Assembly (NCBI GenBank): GCA_003298465.1
Contig: QNGA01000006.1
Coordinates: forward strand, 1 to 64,000
Length of the DNA stretch: 64,000 bases
Reading direction: 5' to 3'
Source: a halophilic archaeon
GTDB lineage: Archaea; Halobacteriota; Halobacteria; Halobacteriales; Haladaptataceae
This document shows positions 35,015 through 43,348 of this stretch, piece after piece (the first letter of the stretch is position 1; the number at the start of each line of letters is the position of its first letter). The notes beneath the pieces were generated by a model. It was not told the DNA's origin. It made no database searches and saw nothing but the letters and a program-made list of their open reading frames with translations. A program made the translations under genes and the position numbers.

Positions 35015-35266
35015 TTACGTAGTTGACTGGCCATCAGCCTCAGTTCTAGAGTAGCACATGAGTATTTTTAGACCAGCAAGAAGTGCAACGGTACCGCCAA
35101 TCACACCAGCGACGCTAAATACGAGGGACTGAACGTATGTAGTTCGAGTTACCGTTAAGACGTGGCCAGTGTGGGCCAGCGTGATAATGCCAATTCCGAG
35201 TAGAAACGCTATGCCGATCAGCCAACGTCGAATCGAACGTAGGAGTGAATTTGTATCGGAGGGCAT
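35015..35266 (-). CDS. Small membrane protein, unknown
   Basis: An 83-residue protein with two or three hydrophobic helices (WLIGIAFLLGIGIITLAHTG; YVQSLVFSVAGVIGGTVALL) and polar ends. It begins MPSDTNSLLRSIRRW. It lies between the membrane-protein relic and the intact paralogue, on the opposite strand. No family recognised. Confidence 0.6.
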   Translation of the reverse strand: MPSDTNSLLRSIRRWLIGIAFLLGIGIITLAHTGHVLTVTRTTYVQSLVFSVAGVIGGTVALLAGLKILMCYSRTEADGQSTT

Positions 35267-35510
35267 GAACCGAAGTTACCACCCAGTCAACATTATTCCC
35301 CCCCGATTCGGTGCTGTCGCTGTTAGACACGCACCGAGCAATTCAGAGTGTAGATTGGCTGGACGAGCGGGCCACAGCTCGACGCAGGGGACAGATAGCG
35401 GTAGCAGAGGAGTTCACCACGGTTGACTGTGTCCAATTCGTTCCCATCTCACTGGCATCCAGAAAATCAATGTAGAAAAATTTTATTGCACTTCGTTCGT
35501 ACATTCAAAT

Positions 35511-36125
35511 ATGGGACGTATCCTTCGCCGTATCAGCGGTGGTGTCGGGACGTACGTACTCTCGTATCTTCTCGTCGGGCTTGCCACTCTTCCGTTGATG
35601 CCACAAATACTGCAACCAAGTCGTAACCCTCCCGGAGAAGCGCGGATGCTGTGGCTGGCGTACACGGACGCCGGCCAACCCTTCTGGAAAGCAGTCGGCT
35701 GGGTCCTTCTGAACACCCACTCTATTCCGGTGGACACCCATTTCATCGGGCCTAGTCTGTCGGGTGGTACCACAGTCGATGTCGTCGGTGGGTATGAGTG
35801 GCTCTATCTCGTCCCTGCCGTTGCGTGTCTCCTCGGTGGTGCGGCCACCGTCGTACTGTCGGCCAACTCGTCACCCATTGAGCTGGCCGTCGGCAGTTAT
35901 CTCGCCGTCGGCTACGCTGGTACTGCCGTCCTCTCGGCGTCCATCTTCGAAATCAACACCAGCAAAGCCGGTGTAGGAATGATGATGCGGCTGAGCACCT
36001 GGAACATGACGTGGCTCATCGCGATCGTCGGCTACCCGCTGGTGTTCGGGACGCTCGGCGCGTTCATCGCCCAATCACCGCTGCTCCAAGACATCCAGTT
36101 TCGTCGCCTCAACCGGGACGGATAA
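35511..36125 (+). CDS. Four-helix membrane protein, unknown
   Basis: A 204-residue membrane protein starting MGRILRRISGGVGTYVL. Four or five hydrophobic segments, with a polar extracytoplasmic loop after the first. The C-terminal part (GTLGAFIAQSPLLQDIQFRR) is repeated in the relic at 34675. I know it as a haloarchaeal family without function. An AT-rich region with AAAAATTTTATTG about 35 bases upstream is a candidate promoter. Confidence 0.65.
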   Translation: MGRILRRISGGVGTYVLSYLLVGLATLPLMPQILQPSRNPPGEARMLWLAYTDAGQPFWKAVGWVLLNTHSIPVDTHFIGPSLSGGTTVDVVGGYEWLYLVPAVACLLGGAATVVLSANSSPIELAVGSYLAVGYAGTAVLSASIFEINTSKAGVGMMMRLSTWNMTWLIAIVGYPLVFGTLGAFIAQSPLLQDIQFRRLNRDG

Positions 36126-36306
36126 GCAAGTCGAGGCACAGGCATCCTGTGCAGAGACGAGCCCTCGACGAGAGACACGCTCTATATGCAGCACGCCGTT
36201 TCTGACAACTCCCTGATTGATTCTATGGAGCGTGCTGAATAGAGAGCGCGTATCACCCATATCCTACCCCTGGCAGATGGGTCGTGGAACAAAGCTTATT
36301 CATGAT

Positions 36307-36322
36307 TGTAAAGTATTTTACA
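36307..36322. promoter_or_regulatory. Palindrome directly before the 36325 gene
   Basis: TGTAAA-GTAT-TTTACA is a perfect inverted repeat ending two bases before the ATG. For a leaderless transcript this would cover the start region and could be an operator or overlap the TATA element. Confidence 0.5.
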
Positions 36323-36324
36323 CC

Positions 36325-36537
36325 ATGACCACCGTGGTAAGCGCTGACGATTGGCCACTCTTCCTTCTGTGTCTTCTCATTGCAACGGTGTTGTTATTCC
36401 TCGGCCCCGGCTTTGTATCATTCACCGCCGTCGCTGTTGTCGCCATACTCATCTACGTATTCAGAAGAGGGATCCGCGCTGGCTTCGAGGCCGTGATGGG
36501 ATCAGACGCTCCCTTGTCTAACGAGCGTGAACAATAA
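36325..36537 (+). CDS. Small membrane protein, unknown
   Basis: A 70-residue protein starting MTTVVSADDWPLFLLC with two close hydrophobic helices (residues about 9-27 and 30-45) and a charged tail. Start chosen at 36325 because it directly follows the palindrome. No family recognised and no operon partner. Confidence 0.55.
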   Translation: MTTVVSADDWPLFLLCLLIATVLLFLGPGFVSFTAVAVVAILIYVFRRGIRAGFEAVMGSDAPLSNEREQ

Positions 36538-36622
36538 ACGCTCTGTATTCAGCAGGCGATCTCTGTCAGTTACTTATGGGGTGAACAGAGCTATGGTGGG
36601 AAACAGAGGACCTCCAGCCTCG

Positions 36623-36772
36623 TCAAGGTCGTGATGAGAGCCGCAGTTTGTCATCGACTTCGTAGAGATAGCCCTTCAACAGCAGCTGCTCGATGTGCGC
36701 TCGCGCGTCGGCACGCGCGACGCCCTGGTCGAATGAGCGAATTCCCTCGGGATACAAGGGAGCGACTACGCC
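36623..36772 (-). pseudogene. Relic of the 12800-type winged-helix-like protein
   Basis: The frame reads VARADARAHIEQLLLKGYLY then EVDDKLRLSSRP and a stop, matching the last third of the intact protein at 12800-13048 (VLERLLLRGHLYEVDGLLRL). No start codon or N-terminal part is present. It abuts the 3' end of the next gene. Confidence 0.6.
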
Positions 36773-37104
36773 GTCTCGGCTTCGAGCCGGTTGACCAGCC
36801 CATCGCGGAACATCTGTCGCGTTCCATCAGGACCAGTGACGGACAATACCGTCTCCTCATACGGCGGCTCTACCGTAATCTTGTACTCGGCGAACGCACA
36901 ACACTGCAGTTCCGACGCCGTGAACTGCGCAACTGCGGGCAGCGATTCGTCAGTTCCATCGAACCGGATAGCCAAGCCATCTTCCGTTGCCTCATATCCG
37001 ACGTAGTGTGAAATGAGATGTGAACGGACTTCTGCACTCCGTTCTCGTTCCTGTTCTTCGGTCAAGGTACACGCCACTTCTCGTGACGAGTCGTTCTGAC
37101 TCAT
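36766..37104 (-). CDS. Conserved protein with Cys-Cys motif, metal-resistance context
   Basis: A 112-residue acidic protein starting MSQNDSSREVACTLTEEQER. The core ELQCCAFAEYKITVEPPYEETVL has vicinal cysteines that could bind a soft metal. Family function unknown. Its upstream region (37131-37146) repeats the promoter of the MerB-like gene, so the two may answer to the same HxlR regulator. I suggest a role with organomercurial or arsenic compounds as inference only. Confidence 0.6.
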   Translation of the reverse strand: MSQNDSSREVACTLTEEQERERSAEVRSHLISHYVGYEATEDGLAIRFDGTDESLPAVAQFTASELQCCAFAEYKITVEPPYEETVLSVTGPDGTRQMFRDGLVNRLEAETA

Positions 37105-37130
37105 GGTACACCAGTACTTTTGATTCTGGA

Positions 37131-37146
37131 ATATTTATACTGTCAA
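37131..37146. promoter_or_regulatory. Duplicate of the HxlR/MerB divergent promoter
   Basis: ATATTTATACTGTCA here matches ATTAATACTGTCA at 38289-38301. Both sit between a minus-strand gene and an HxlR start (intact at 38339, relic at 37184). Confidence 0.6.
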
Positions 37147-37183
37147 GGCCAAAGTATTGGATCAAGTGTCGCGTGTGGAAGCT

Positions 37184-37270
37184 ATGGCAGAAACATCCGA
37201 TACACCAATGAACACGGACGATACCGATGTTCGGACGTTAGATGGGAAAGACGTAGCGGTAGGTGAGTAG
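37184..37270 (+). pseudogene. HxlR gene, 5' relic
   Basis: GCTATGGCAGAAACATCCGA repeats the start region of the HxlR gene at 38339 (GCTATGGCAGAAACACCCGA), including 40 upstream bases. The frame reads MAETSDTPMNTDDTD and stops after 28 codons inside the DoxX gene. It marks a duplicated divergent promoter with the regulator gene truncated. Confidence 0.65.
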
Positions 37271-37606
37271 ACCCACAGTGAGGGTGAAGACGACAACCGG
37301 AACGGCGGTTTTCGACGGGGGGTCACCGATGCGAATGTGGGTCACCGCTGCTCCAGCCATGACTCCACTGAAGAGCAGGCCACCCGCCAACGATAGTTCC
37401 GGTCGCCACAGTAGACCTACGAGCAGGCCGATTCCGGCGCCGATTTCGAGAAGGCCGGTCAGAACTCGGAACCACTGAGGATACCCGTACCGCTGGAACG
37501 CTTCGATCTGATCCTGCTGATGAGTGACTTTCGCGCTGCCTACTCCCAATCCGACGAGGCCGAGGATGGTTTGCGAGCCGAGGATGGCGATGTTCGCGAG
37601 GCTCAT
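37238..37606 (-). CDS. DoxX-family membrane protein (MerB-linked)
   Basis: A 122-residue DoxX-like protein with four helices, starting MSLANIAILGSQTILGLVGL. The FRVLTGLLEIGAGIGLLVGLLW segment is the DoxX centre. It overlaps the MerB-like gene by four bases (ATGA), so the two are co-translated. It is only distantly related to the DoxX proteins at 5599 and 41022. A role as membrane redox partner is plausible. Confidence 0.8.
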   Translation of the reverse strand: MSLANIAILGSQTILGLVGLGVGSAKVTHQQDQIEAFQRYGYPQWFRVLTGLLEIGAGIGLLVGLLWRPELSLAGGLLFSGVMAGAAVTHIRIGDPPSKTAVPVVVFTLTVGLLTYRYVFPI

Positions 37607-38262
37607 TCTGCGGCCTCCGGCGGGGACGACGCCGTCAGGGCAGCAGCGATTGGCACGCCGGCGTCGAGCGGAATTCCGACCGTGGTGGCAGCCACGTCCG
37701 CTGTCCACCGCTCGTAGTCCGCACGAGTGTGGAACGCCCTCACGTACGGGCAGACGGCCCCGTAGACGTCCTGCGCAGTCGGCCCATCGTCTCCCGGGTC
37801 CTCACAGTCCATGGCCACGCCGAAGGACATGACCGCGTCCGCCGGCGTGACGTTGATCTCGCTGTCGGGCGACGCCTGCATCTCGATTACATCGTTCGTG
37901 GGCGTCTCCGTCTGGATCTCGACCGGTTCATCCACGAGATGTGCCAAGGCTATTCCATCGTAGAAGCACCGGAAGTAGTACGTCTCGTCGGCCGTCTTCG
38001 CATAGTGCGGCGTTTCCTCTTCGACGTGGCAGAGTTCGTCGACGGCGATCCCATCGCCATCGACCACGGTCCGAATGGCCGAGATCATATCGTCGAACGT
38101 CTCGATCGATTCGCCGAAGAACCGACCCATGTTGTCTGCCATGGCTTCCAGGAGTCCCGCAGTCTTCACCGGCCGCTCCGCAACCCAGCTGTCTGCATTC
38201 GTTGTCTGTTCGGGTGCCTGGTCGACCGCCAGATCGCCGCAGTTGCAGTCTTCGTCGGGCAT
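37603..38262 (-). CDS. Organomercurial lyase-like protein (MerB family)
   Basis: A 219-residue MerB-type protein. The N terminus has a short Cys-rich head (CNCGD). The catalytic set of MerB is conserved: Cys99 and Asp102 in FRCFYDGIAL and Cys171 in GAVCPYVRAF, matching Cys96, Asp99 and Cys159 of the R831 enzyme. MerB cleaves carbon-mercury bonds and passes Hg(II) to MerA; no merA is in the window. Divergent from an HxlR regulator and coupled to a DoxX gene. Another alkyl-metal substrate is possible. Confidence 0.8.
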   Translation of the reverse strand: MPDEDCNCGDLAVDQAPEQTTNADSWVAERPVKTAGLLEAMADNMGRFFGESIETFDDMISAIRTVVDGDGIAVDELCHVEEETPHYAKTADETYYFRCFYDGIALAHLVDEPVEIQTETPTNDVIEMQASPDSEINVTPADAVMSFGVAMDCEDPGDDGPTAQDVYGAVCPYVRAFHTRADYERWTADVAATTVGIPLDAGVPIAAALTASSPPEAAE

Positions 38263-38284
38263 GCACCGATACCTTTAATCGCGA

Positions 38285-38296
38285 AGTATTAATACT
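38285..38296. promoter_or_regulatory. Perfect palindrome between merB-like and HxlR genes
   Basis: AGTATTAATACT is a 12-bp perfect palindrome 23 bp from the MerB-like start and 43 bp from the HxlR start. It probably serves as operator and as AT-rich promoter core for both directions. Confidence 0.6.
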
Positions 38297-38338
38297 GTCA
38301 AGTCCGAAGTAACAAATCAAGTGCGGTGCGTGAAAGCT

Positions 38339-38704
38339 ATGGCAGAAACACCCGACACGTCCTCTGGCGCTCCAGACGTCCAGAACGGCGAGATTGACTG
38401 CTACTGTCCGCTAGGAGGTGTGATGGACCTCCTCAGTCGACAGTACGCGATGCAGGTGACCTGTGTCGTCGGTGCGATCGGCCCTGCGAGATACGGCGAG
38501 ATCGAAGAGACGTTCGGCGAGGTAAGCAGTTCCACGCTGTCGACACGCCTCGACGACCTCGTCGAAGCAGGGTTGCTCTCTCGCGAACAGTACAACGAAA
38601 TCCCGCCACGCGTCGAGTACGAACTCACCGAGAAAGGTGAGGAACTGCGCGAGCGACTCGATCCGCTCCTCGAATGGGCAGAGGCACAGGACGACTGCGA
38701 CTAA
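38339..38704 (+). CDS. HxlR-family regulator (MerB/SBF locus)
   Basis: A 121-residue HxlR regulator starting MAETPDTSSGAPD. An N-terminal CYCPLGGVMDLLSRQYAM places two cysteines (Cys21, Cys23) right before the first helix, suited to thiol or metal sensing. Then GEVSSSTLSTRLDDLVEAGLLSREQ is the recognition part and PPRVEYELTEKGEEL the wing. Divergent from merB-like and convergent with the SBF transporter three bases away. Broken relatives occur at 2680 and 37184. Confidence 0.88.
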   Translation: MAETPDTSSGAPDVQNGEIDCYCPLGGVMDLLSRQYAMQVTCVVGAIGPARYGEIEETFGEVSSSTLSTRLDDLVEAGLLSREQYNEIPPRVEYELTEKGEELRERLDPLLEWAEAQDDCD

Positions 38705-38707
38705 CGC

Positions 38708-39652
38708 TCACCGCGAGCGGCGAAACCACTTCGCGAGTCCGGCACTCGTCGTCATCTCGACGATCCCGAAGACGACCGCCGGGAGTGTGGCTGCCGTCGG
38801 AAAGCCTGCGCCGACAAGTAGGGCGGCAGCAACGGCGAAGTCACGCATTCCAATCGACAGCGTCGCGGCGATCCGCTCGCCTCGTGTGAAGTTCCAGCTG
38901 ACGAGCCAGCCGGCAACGTAGCCACTACAGTTGAGGACGAGTGCGCCGACTGCGACGAGGAGGAGAACGCTCCCGCCATCGCGAACGAGCGAGGCGTTCG
39001 CCGCCGCGACGATGCCGATGATGAGGATCACCATGAGTCCCGACACGGAGGGATAGAGCTGGTCGTACTGACCGATGCGGTCGGGCCACCGATACCGGGC
39101 CGCGACGGCGAGGCTCATCGGGATGACCACCGCGAGCAATAGCTGTTCGACGATGAGCACCGGCTCGACTGCGACTGACTCCCCCAGAAACAGGGTGACG
39201 ACTCCCGGGACGAACACGAGCGTTCCGAGGCCGACCACGACGAGGATCACCGTCGAAAGCGCGGTATCGCCGCCGCTGAGTTCGGTCATCGTCGGCGTCA
39301 CGAGTTCGGGCGTCACCGCGCCGAGGACCACGAAGCCGGCTGTGAGCGCGGGATCGAGGCCGAGTAGCCGGGCGATGACAAACGCTAACAGTGGCATCCC
39401 TGTTTGAACGACGAGTATCACGAGCAATGCCCGACTGCGGAGTTGGCGGAATCTCTCGGGCGAGAGCGTCAGCGAGACCGCGCCGATCATCACGGCGAGA
39501 ATCGGCGTCGACAGCGGCGTGAGTACGGCTATCGAGGGAACGAGGAGTCCGGCGGCGACCGAGAATAGCACCCAGAGCAGCAGATAGTCGTCAACGAGAA
39601 CTGCAGCACGAGTCACGACGCTGTCCGACATCAATGGAGACAATTCGTCCAT
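38708..39652 (-). CDS. Bile acid:sodium symporter (SBF) family transporter
   Basis: A 314-residue protein with ten hydrophobic segments, starting MDELSPLMSDSV. The helix-4 region TPELVTPTMTELSGGDTAL and the later IGMRDFAVAAALLVGAGFP fit the SBF family, and its cysteine is not at the ACR3 position, so arsenite is less certain than for the 2881 gene. Immediately next to the HxlR gene as in the 2.7-kb locus. Likely exports or imports an organic anion; substrate unknown. Confidence 0.75.
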   Translation of the reverse strand: MDELSPLMSDSVVTRAAVLVDDYLLLWVLFSVAAGLLVPSIAVLTPLSTPILAVMIGAVSLTLSPERFRQLRSRALLVILVVQTGMPLLAFVIARLLGLDPALTAGFVVLGAVTPELVTPTMTELSGGDTALSTVILVVVGLGTLVFVPGVVTLFLGESVAVEPVLIVEQLLLAVVIPMSLAVAARYRWPDRIGQYDQLYPSVSGLMVILIIGIVAAANASLVRDGGSVLLLVAVGALVLNCSGYVAGWLVSWNFTRGERIAATLSIGMRDFAVAAALLVGAGFPTAATLPAVVFGIVEMTTSAGLAKWFRRSR

Positions 39653-39841
39653 CCGTGGTTTGGTCGTTTGTATTCTGGACTGCGACTGGAATTGTGAGAC
39701 GGGCGGTTAGCGGTCACAACCTGCTGGCCGAGGGATTCGTGCGACGTCAGCGGGGAGTCTCGTCGACTCTGGTAGCAGCGTCTCTCGCGAGCCGGCACCA
39801 ATCACCGGCGTGAAGGCGATACCCCCTCTGAAGAGGCACGC

Positions 39842-40096
39842 TTACCCGTAGTGCGTATTCAGGTAGTCGACGATGTCGTCGCTCTCGTACATCGTGACAC
39901 CGCACTGATGGTCGACCAAGAACGGAATTTGGTCTTGTCCACCCAGCGTACGGAGTTCGTCGTGAGTCTGTTCGTTCTGCGTCTCGCCCGGCGCGGTGCG
40001 TGGGTTGTGGATGATGTACGAGATACCGAGCTCAGTCAGCGTCTCGCGAACGTTTTGTGAATAGCCGCATCCCTCCGCTTGATAGAGTTCGAGCAT
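39842..40096 (-). CDS. Glutaredoxin-like protein, cassette copy 2
   Basis: An 84-residue thioredoxin-fold protein with CGYS active site, about 85 percent identical by eye to the protein at 4446-4700. Differences cluster in the second helix (QNVRETLTELGISY) and the extreme C terminus (LNTHYG). The ATG at 40096 aligns with copy 1; the longer frame has no support. A new cysteine appears (VDHQCGVTM) that copy 1 lacks. No small CxxC gene follows here. Confidence 0.87.
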   Translation of the reverse strand: MLELYQAEGCGYSQNVRETLTELGISYIIHNPRTAPGETQNEQTHDELRTLGGQDQIPFLVDHQCGVTMYESDDIVDYLNTHYG

Positions 40097-40112
40097 GTAG
40101 TACAGTGCGTGA

Positions 40113-40361
40113 TCAGGCGTCTGCCGGGAGTCGGTCGTCGACCGCCTCGACGATGACGCCCAGGTCGAGGTCACTGCCGTGGACGCCTTTCTCCCATATT
40201 GTCTCGCCATCGACAGTCACGACGAAGACGCCACCGTGGCCAGGGGTGAGTGTGACCCCGTCCAGATTCTGGCCGAATTCGTTCAGAAGCCGAGTCTGAG
40301 TTTCGATCGCTGGCTCGAGCAATCCACACGGCACGCAGTATTCGATTTCGACGGCGGTCAT
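40113..40361 (-). CDS. SelW/Rdx-family redox protein, cassette copy 2
   Basis: An 82-residue Rdx protein, CxxC at YCVPCG, nearly identical to the one at 4713-4961. Start at MTAVEIEY, aligned with copy 1 (two extra codons upstream are possible). It precedes the glutaredoxin-like gene by 16 bp. The upstream palindrome 40421-40436 is identical to copy 1. This strong conservation of gene and operator shows recent duplication or selection to keep both. Confidence 0.85.
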   Translation of the reverse strand: MTAVEIEYCVPCGLLEPAIETQTRLLNEFGQNLDGVTLTPGHGGVFVVTVDGETIWEKGVHGSDLDLGVIVEAVDDRLPADA

Positions 40362-40395
40362 ACCCATTCGCTTCTCGGGCTGAGAACGCCGTAAA

Positions 40396-40436
40396 GCTAT
40401 AACAAGGGTTCCCTGACTGGGTTAGCGCGAGCTAAC
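40396..40436 (-). promoter_or_regulatory. Promoter/operator of cassette copy 2
   Basis: GCTATAACAAGGG (from 40396) and the palindrome GTTAGC-GCGA-GCTAAC (40421-40436) repeat the arrangement at 4996-5036 with one or two changes. Confidence 0.55.
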
Positions 40437-40446
40437 CAAGGTCTCC

Positions 40447-40911
40447 TCAGTCAGCGGTCGTGACTGATTCTCCACTCGTCGACGCTGTGTCGCGGTCTAG
40501 CGTCCAGCCGAGCATGCCACCGTACACGAGGTACAGGACGAGCGTGGCAACCGCGATCTTCGGGGTGATCGCCAGCCCGAACAGTCCCCAGCCGAGAAAT
40601 GGAAGGAATATGATCTGCATTGATCCAGAGGCCGACGCCGATCACGAGGTCCTTCCCGATTGTCACAGGGCGCGCAACTCGTGCGAGGATTGCGCTGAAT
40701 ACGCCACCGTAGCCGAGATGGAGTTCCACAGCGAGCGCCATCAGAAATGGCTTCGGGAGGCCACTCCCGAAGAGCTGAGCCACGACCGTTTTTGGAACCG
40801 GCTGGGGTATTGGTGAGTTCCCGGAGATCAGTGCGAGTGGCGTGAGGATGGTCATCGCAATCGTCGCGACGACACCGTGCCGAACCGCGCTCGGCGTCTG
40901 TGTTGTGTCAC
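40447..40911 (-). pseudogene. Membrane protein of cassette copy 2, two frameshifts
   Basis: Homologue of the 5047-5514 gene. The GTG at 40911 starts VTQHRRRARFG, but one base is missing where copy 1 has GGCTACGGT, so the frame is lost. The middle continues from TIAMTILTPLALISGNSP to VIGVGLW; there another small indel near 40620 breaks it, and FLPFLGWGLFGLAITPKIAV then follows in a third frame to the stop at 40447. All parts are present, so decay is recent. Confidence 0.85.
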
Positions 40912-41021
40912 GCTCGAAGGAACCCCGAGCACCGAAAGAAGGCTAGATAAGGCCGGACTGACGGACTCGATAATCCAGACCCGGTGAGTGCGACCTAACT
41001 AAGTCGGTGATCCATGAGGTG

Positions 41022-41402
41022 TCAGATGGCGTCGAAATCAGTCTCCAAGACGAGTATCCCCATCGCGCCGAGGAGGACGCTAAGGTTCTTCCAATCCGGT
41101 CCAACGTACAGTATCGCGACGAGCATCACCGGAATCAGCGAGACGGCCGCGAGTCGCTCGCTGATGCCGATGAGAAGGAGTGCAACCGCTCCCACTTCGA
41201 TAAGTCCGGCGACGATGACCATCGCTGCAGGGGCGGGCATCCCGATGGTATCGAAGAACGAAACAGACCCTCCGTAGGTGACAACCTTGCTCAGGGCCGG
41301 TTTTGCGACGAGAGCGACGAGCACGAGCCGAAGCCCGAAATGGACCCACTCTGGAACAGACTGCCGTATCGACTCAATCCGATCGATAGAAGCACGTTTC
41401 AT
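41022..41402 (-). CDS. DoxX-family membrane protein, cassette copy 2
   Basis: A 126-residue DoxX protein, starting MKRASIDRIESIRQS, close to the protein at 5599-6006 but ten residues shorter at the C terminus (ends LVLETDFDAI). Four helices are intact, with LRLVLVALVAKPALSKV and IVAGLIEVGAVALLLIG. Divergent from the HxlR gene at 41556, as in copy 1. Confidence 0.82.
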   Translation of the reverse strand: MKRASIDRIESIRQSVPEWVHFGLRLVLVALVAKPALSKVVTYGGSVSFFDTIGMPAPAAMVIVAGLIEVGAVALLLIGISERLAAVSLIPVMLVAILYVGPDWKNLSVLLGAMGILVLETDFDAI

Positions 41403-41555
41403 AATGGGCAGTGTCCAAGAACCCGGATAAGCGTCAGCGAAGCTCGCACTGAGGAGATACTGTATCCTAACTAACTTAGGAATCCCTATCGAGTCCGGGA
41501 CGGTGATTTAGTAGCGGAGTAATAATAGGTCCGCTTCCAGTACCCTTAGAGACGA

Positions 41556-41924
41556 ATGAACAGAGCAATCGAAGACGAAGAGTGCGTTGCGTCGTGGTGT
41601 GCTGACGACGACTGGTGTACGGTGACGTGTACAGCCCATCTCATCGGGAAGAAATGGCATCCGGTCATCGTCCACCGACTGCTCGAACACGGCCCACTCG
41701 GGTTCAATGCGCTCAAAGACGAGATCGACTCGATCTCCAGTACTGTCCTCTCGAGTAGTCTCGAGGACCTGGAGGACAACGAGCTCGTGAATCGAGCGAT
41801 CGTGAGCGAGAAGCCGTTCCGGGTCGAGTACTCCCTGACCGAGCAGGGTGTGTCGCTCGAACCCGTGATCAAGGCGATGGATGCCTGGGGCGAGGAGTAC
41901 CTCCAGGATTCGTCCTGTAGCTGA
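41556..41924 (+). CDS. HxlR-family regulator, cassette copy 2
   Basis: A 122-residue HxlR regulator nearly identical to copy 1 over the first 60 residues (MNRAIEDEECVASWCADDDW) and diverging in the last ten (LQDSSCS). All N-terminal cysteines are retained; a terminal cysteine is in a different place. Because DNA-binding helices are the same, both regulators probably recognise the operators of both cassettes. Divergent from DoxX. Confidence 0.88.
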   Translation: MNRAIEDEECVASWCADDDWCTVTCTAHLIGKKWHPVIVHRLLEHGPLGFNALKDEIDSISSTVLSSSLEDLEDNELVNRAIVSEKPFRVEYSLTEQGVSLEPVIKAMDAWGEEYLQDSSCS

Positions 41925-42049
41925 AATCGGTCTCCGTGTGTTGAGGTCGGTGTAAGTCTGTTTTCGACGGTTCAGGCGACCGCGTAGAGCAGTTTGTCTC
42001 CCCCTGAGGGGTGCGGGGGTGCTCGAAGGAGCCTCCCGCGAATCGACCT

Positions 42050-42522
42050 ATGAGTGAATCAGTGACCCACACTCGCACGAACAGTCACGGGCCTCGGGTG
42101 ATTCTGACATCGTCTACGTCGGCTACCGTCGTCGAGGCCGCGCCATCGTCGAGACCCAGTCGGACCAGGAACGGCTGACTCCGGAGCGGAGTCTCGAGCT
42201 GGCGAATCGCAGTCCGAGCGGCTTCGAATGGGGATACACGGGCAGTGGCCCGGCCCAGCTCGCGCTCGCACTCCTACTCGATTATACCGACGACGAGGAC
42301 GTCGCCCTCGCGGAGTACATGGAATTCAAGGCCAAGGTCGTGAGCCAGCTGGAATGCACAGGACCCGACGGGTACTGGCGGCTCACCGGACGCGAGATCA
42401 ACGCAGCCCTTCGCGAGCAGTTGAACATCAGCCACCAGTCAGCCTTACAACGTCTCTGAATCAGCCTTTTGAATCTCCTCGATACGACGCTGATGAACGA
42501 GATGTCCTTCGAAGCGAAGTAG
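42050..42522 (+). pseudogene. Chimeric relic: DUF6166-like protein joined to an HTH-10 tail
   Basis: From the ATG at 42050 the frame reads MSESVTHTRTNSHGPR, then an indel; the next frame gives IVYVGYRRRGRAIVETQSDQ through TPERSLELANRSPSGFEWGY and DGYWRLTGREINAAL, which I recognise as a DUF6166-type haloarchaeal protein. Directly after it comes REQLNISHQSALQRL, a TGA, then LLNLLDTTLMNEMSFEAK, the exact end of the HTH-10 regulator at 45838. Two unrelated genes were joined by recombination and both are dead. Confidence 0.75.
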
Positions 42523-42694
42523 ACGCCCTGTATTTAGCATAGCGTTCATAATATCTTCGTTACACATCGTAGAATCACTGCAAGATACAGAGCGTGTATC
42601 TCTCACTTACTGGCTAGACGCGGGTTATTGGGTCGCGGTGGTGTTCACGCCATCGCCGGCACTCACAATTGGGAACAGTGATTCAACAGTAGAA

Positions 42695-42973
42695 CTATTC
42701 TTCCCTACCACCACGAGGTGTGACCAGAATATCGACACCACCATCGCCCCAGAGCGTGACCGTCACGTCGTCTGTACTGAACTGTACAGTCGTATTTGAG
42801 TTCGCGTTTTCTCGGAAGAGGGCGTCAAGGGCCTCTGGATCAATATCGTCGTACAGTCGAAAATCACTCTTGGGTAGTTCTTCGCCTTTCTGCTCTGCAA
42901 TCTGTTCTACAATCGCAGTGCTCAATGACTGTCCCTCATCCGGATAGTAGCGTTCGCGTTCTGTATTCCCCAT
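42695..42973 (-). CDS. HalOD1 output-domain protein
   Basis: A 92-residue single-domain HalOD1 protein starting MGNTERERYYPDEGQSLSTA. The domain core is IVEQIAEQKG, YDDIDPEALDALF and VTVTLWGDGGVDILV. HalOD1 is a haloarchaeal output domain often at the end of signal-transduction proteins; as a free domain it may act by protein interaction. Another is at 60180-60476. Function unknown. Confidence 0.8.
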   Translation of the reverse strand: MGNTERERYYPDEGQSLSTAIVEQIAEQKGEELPKSDFRLYDDIDPEALDALFRENANSNTTVQFSTDDVTVTLWGDGGVDILVTPRGGREE

Positions 42974-43348
42974 TTTCAGTAATCCACGTAGGAATTGCGG
43001 TGAGGCATGGATAATTGTTCTGCCCGACACAACGGTTCGACTTGCCCGTCCAGAAGGTGCACAGAATTTCGGAATGACTACATCAATAACGTCAATCCCG
43101 CTGATGGAATATACACCGTCTGCCGCATCCAGCATGGAATTCTAGACTGAGAGGCCCGTATCGCGCGGACGACGAGGAAGTCGGAACATGGTGGATAGAC
43201 GCATTGTACTGCTCACAGCCACCCGTAATTAGTCAGTTCATGTGCGAAGTGATCGCTCAAGTTGTCTGTGAGGAACTGGGTGAATATGACCCTTTATTCA
43301 CGGTGAGTGCCTCTAGGTAGTCCAAGAAAGTCATACTCGTGTTTACTC

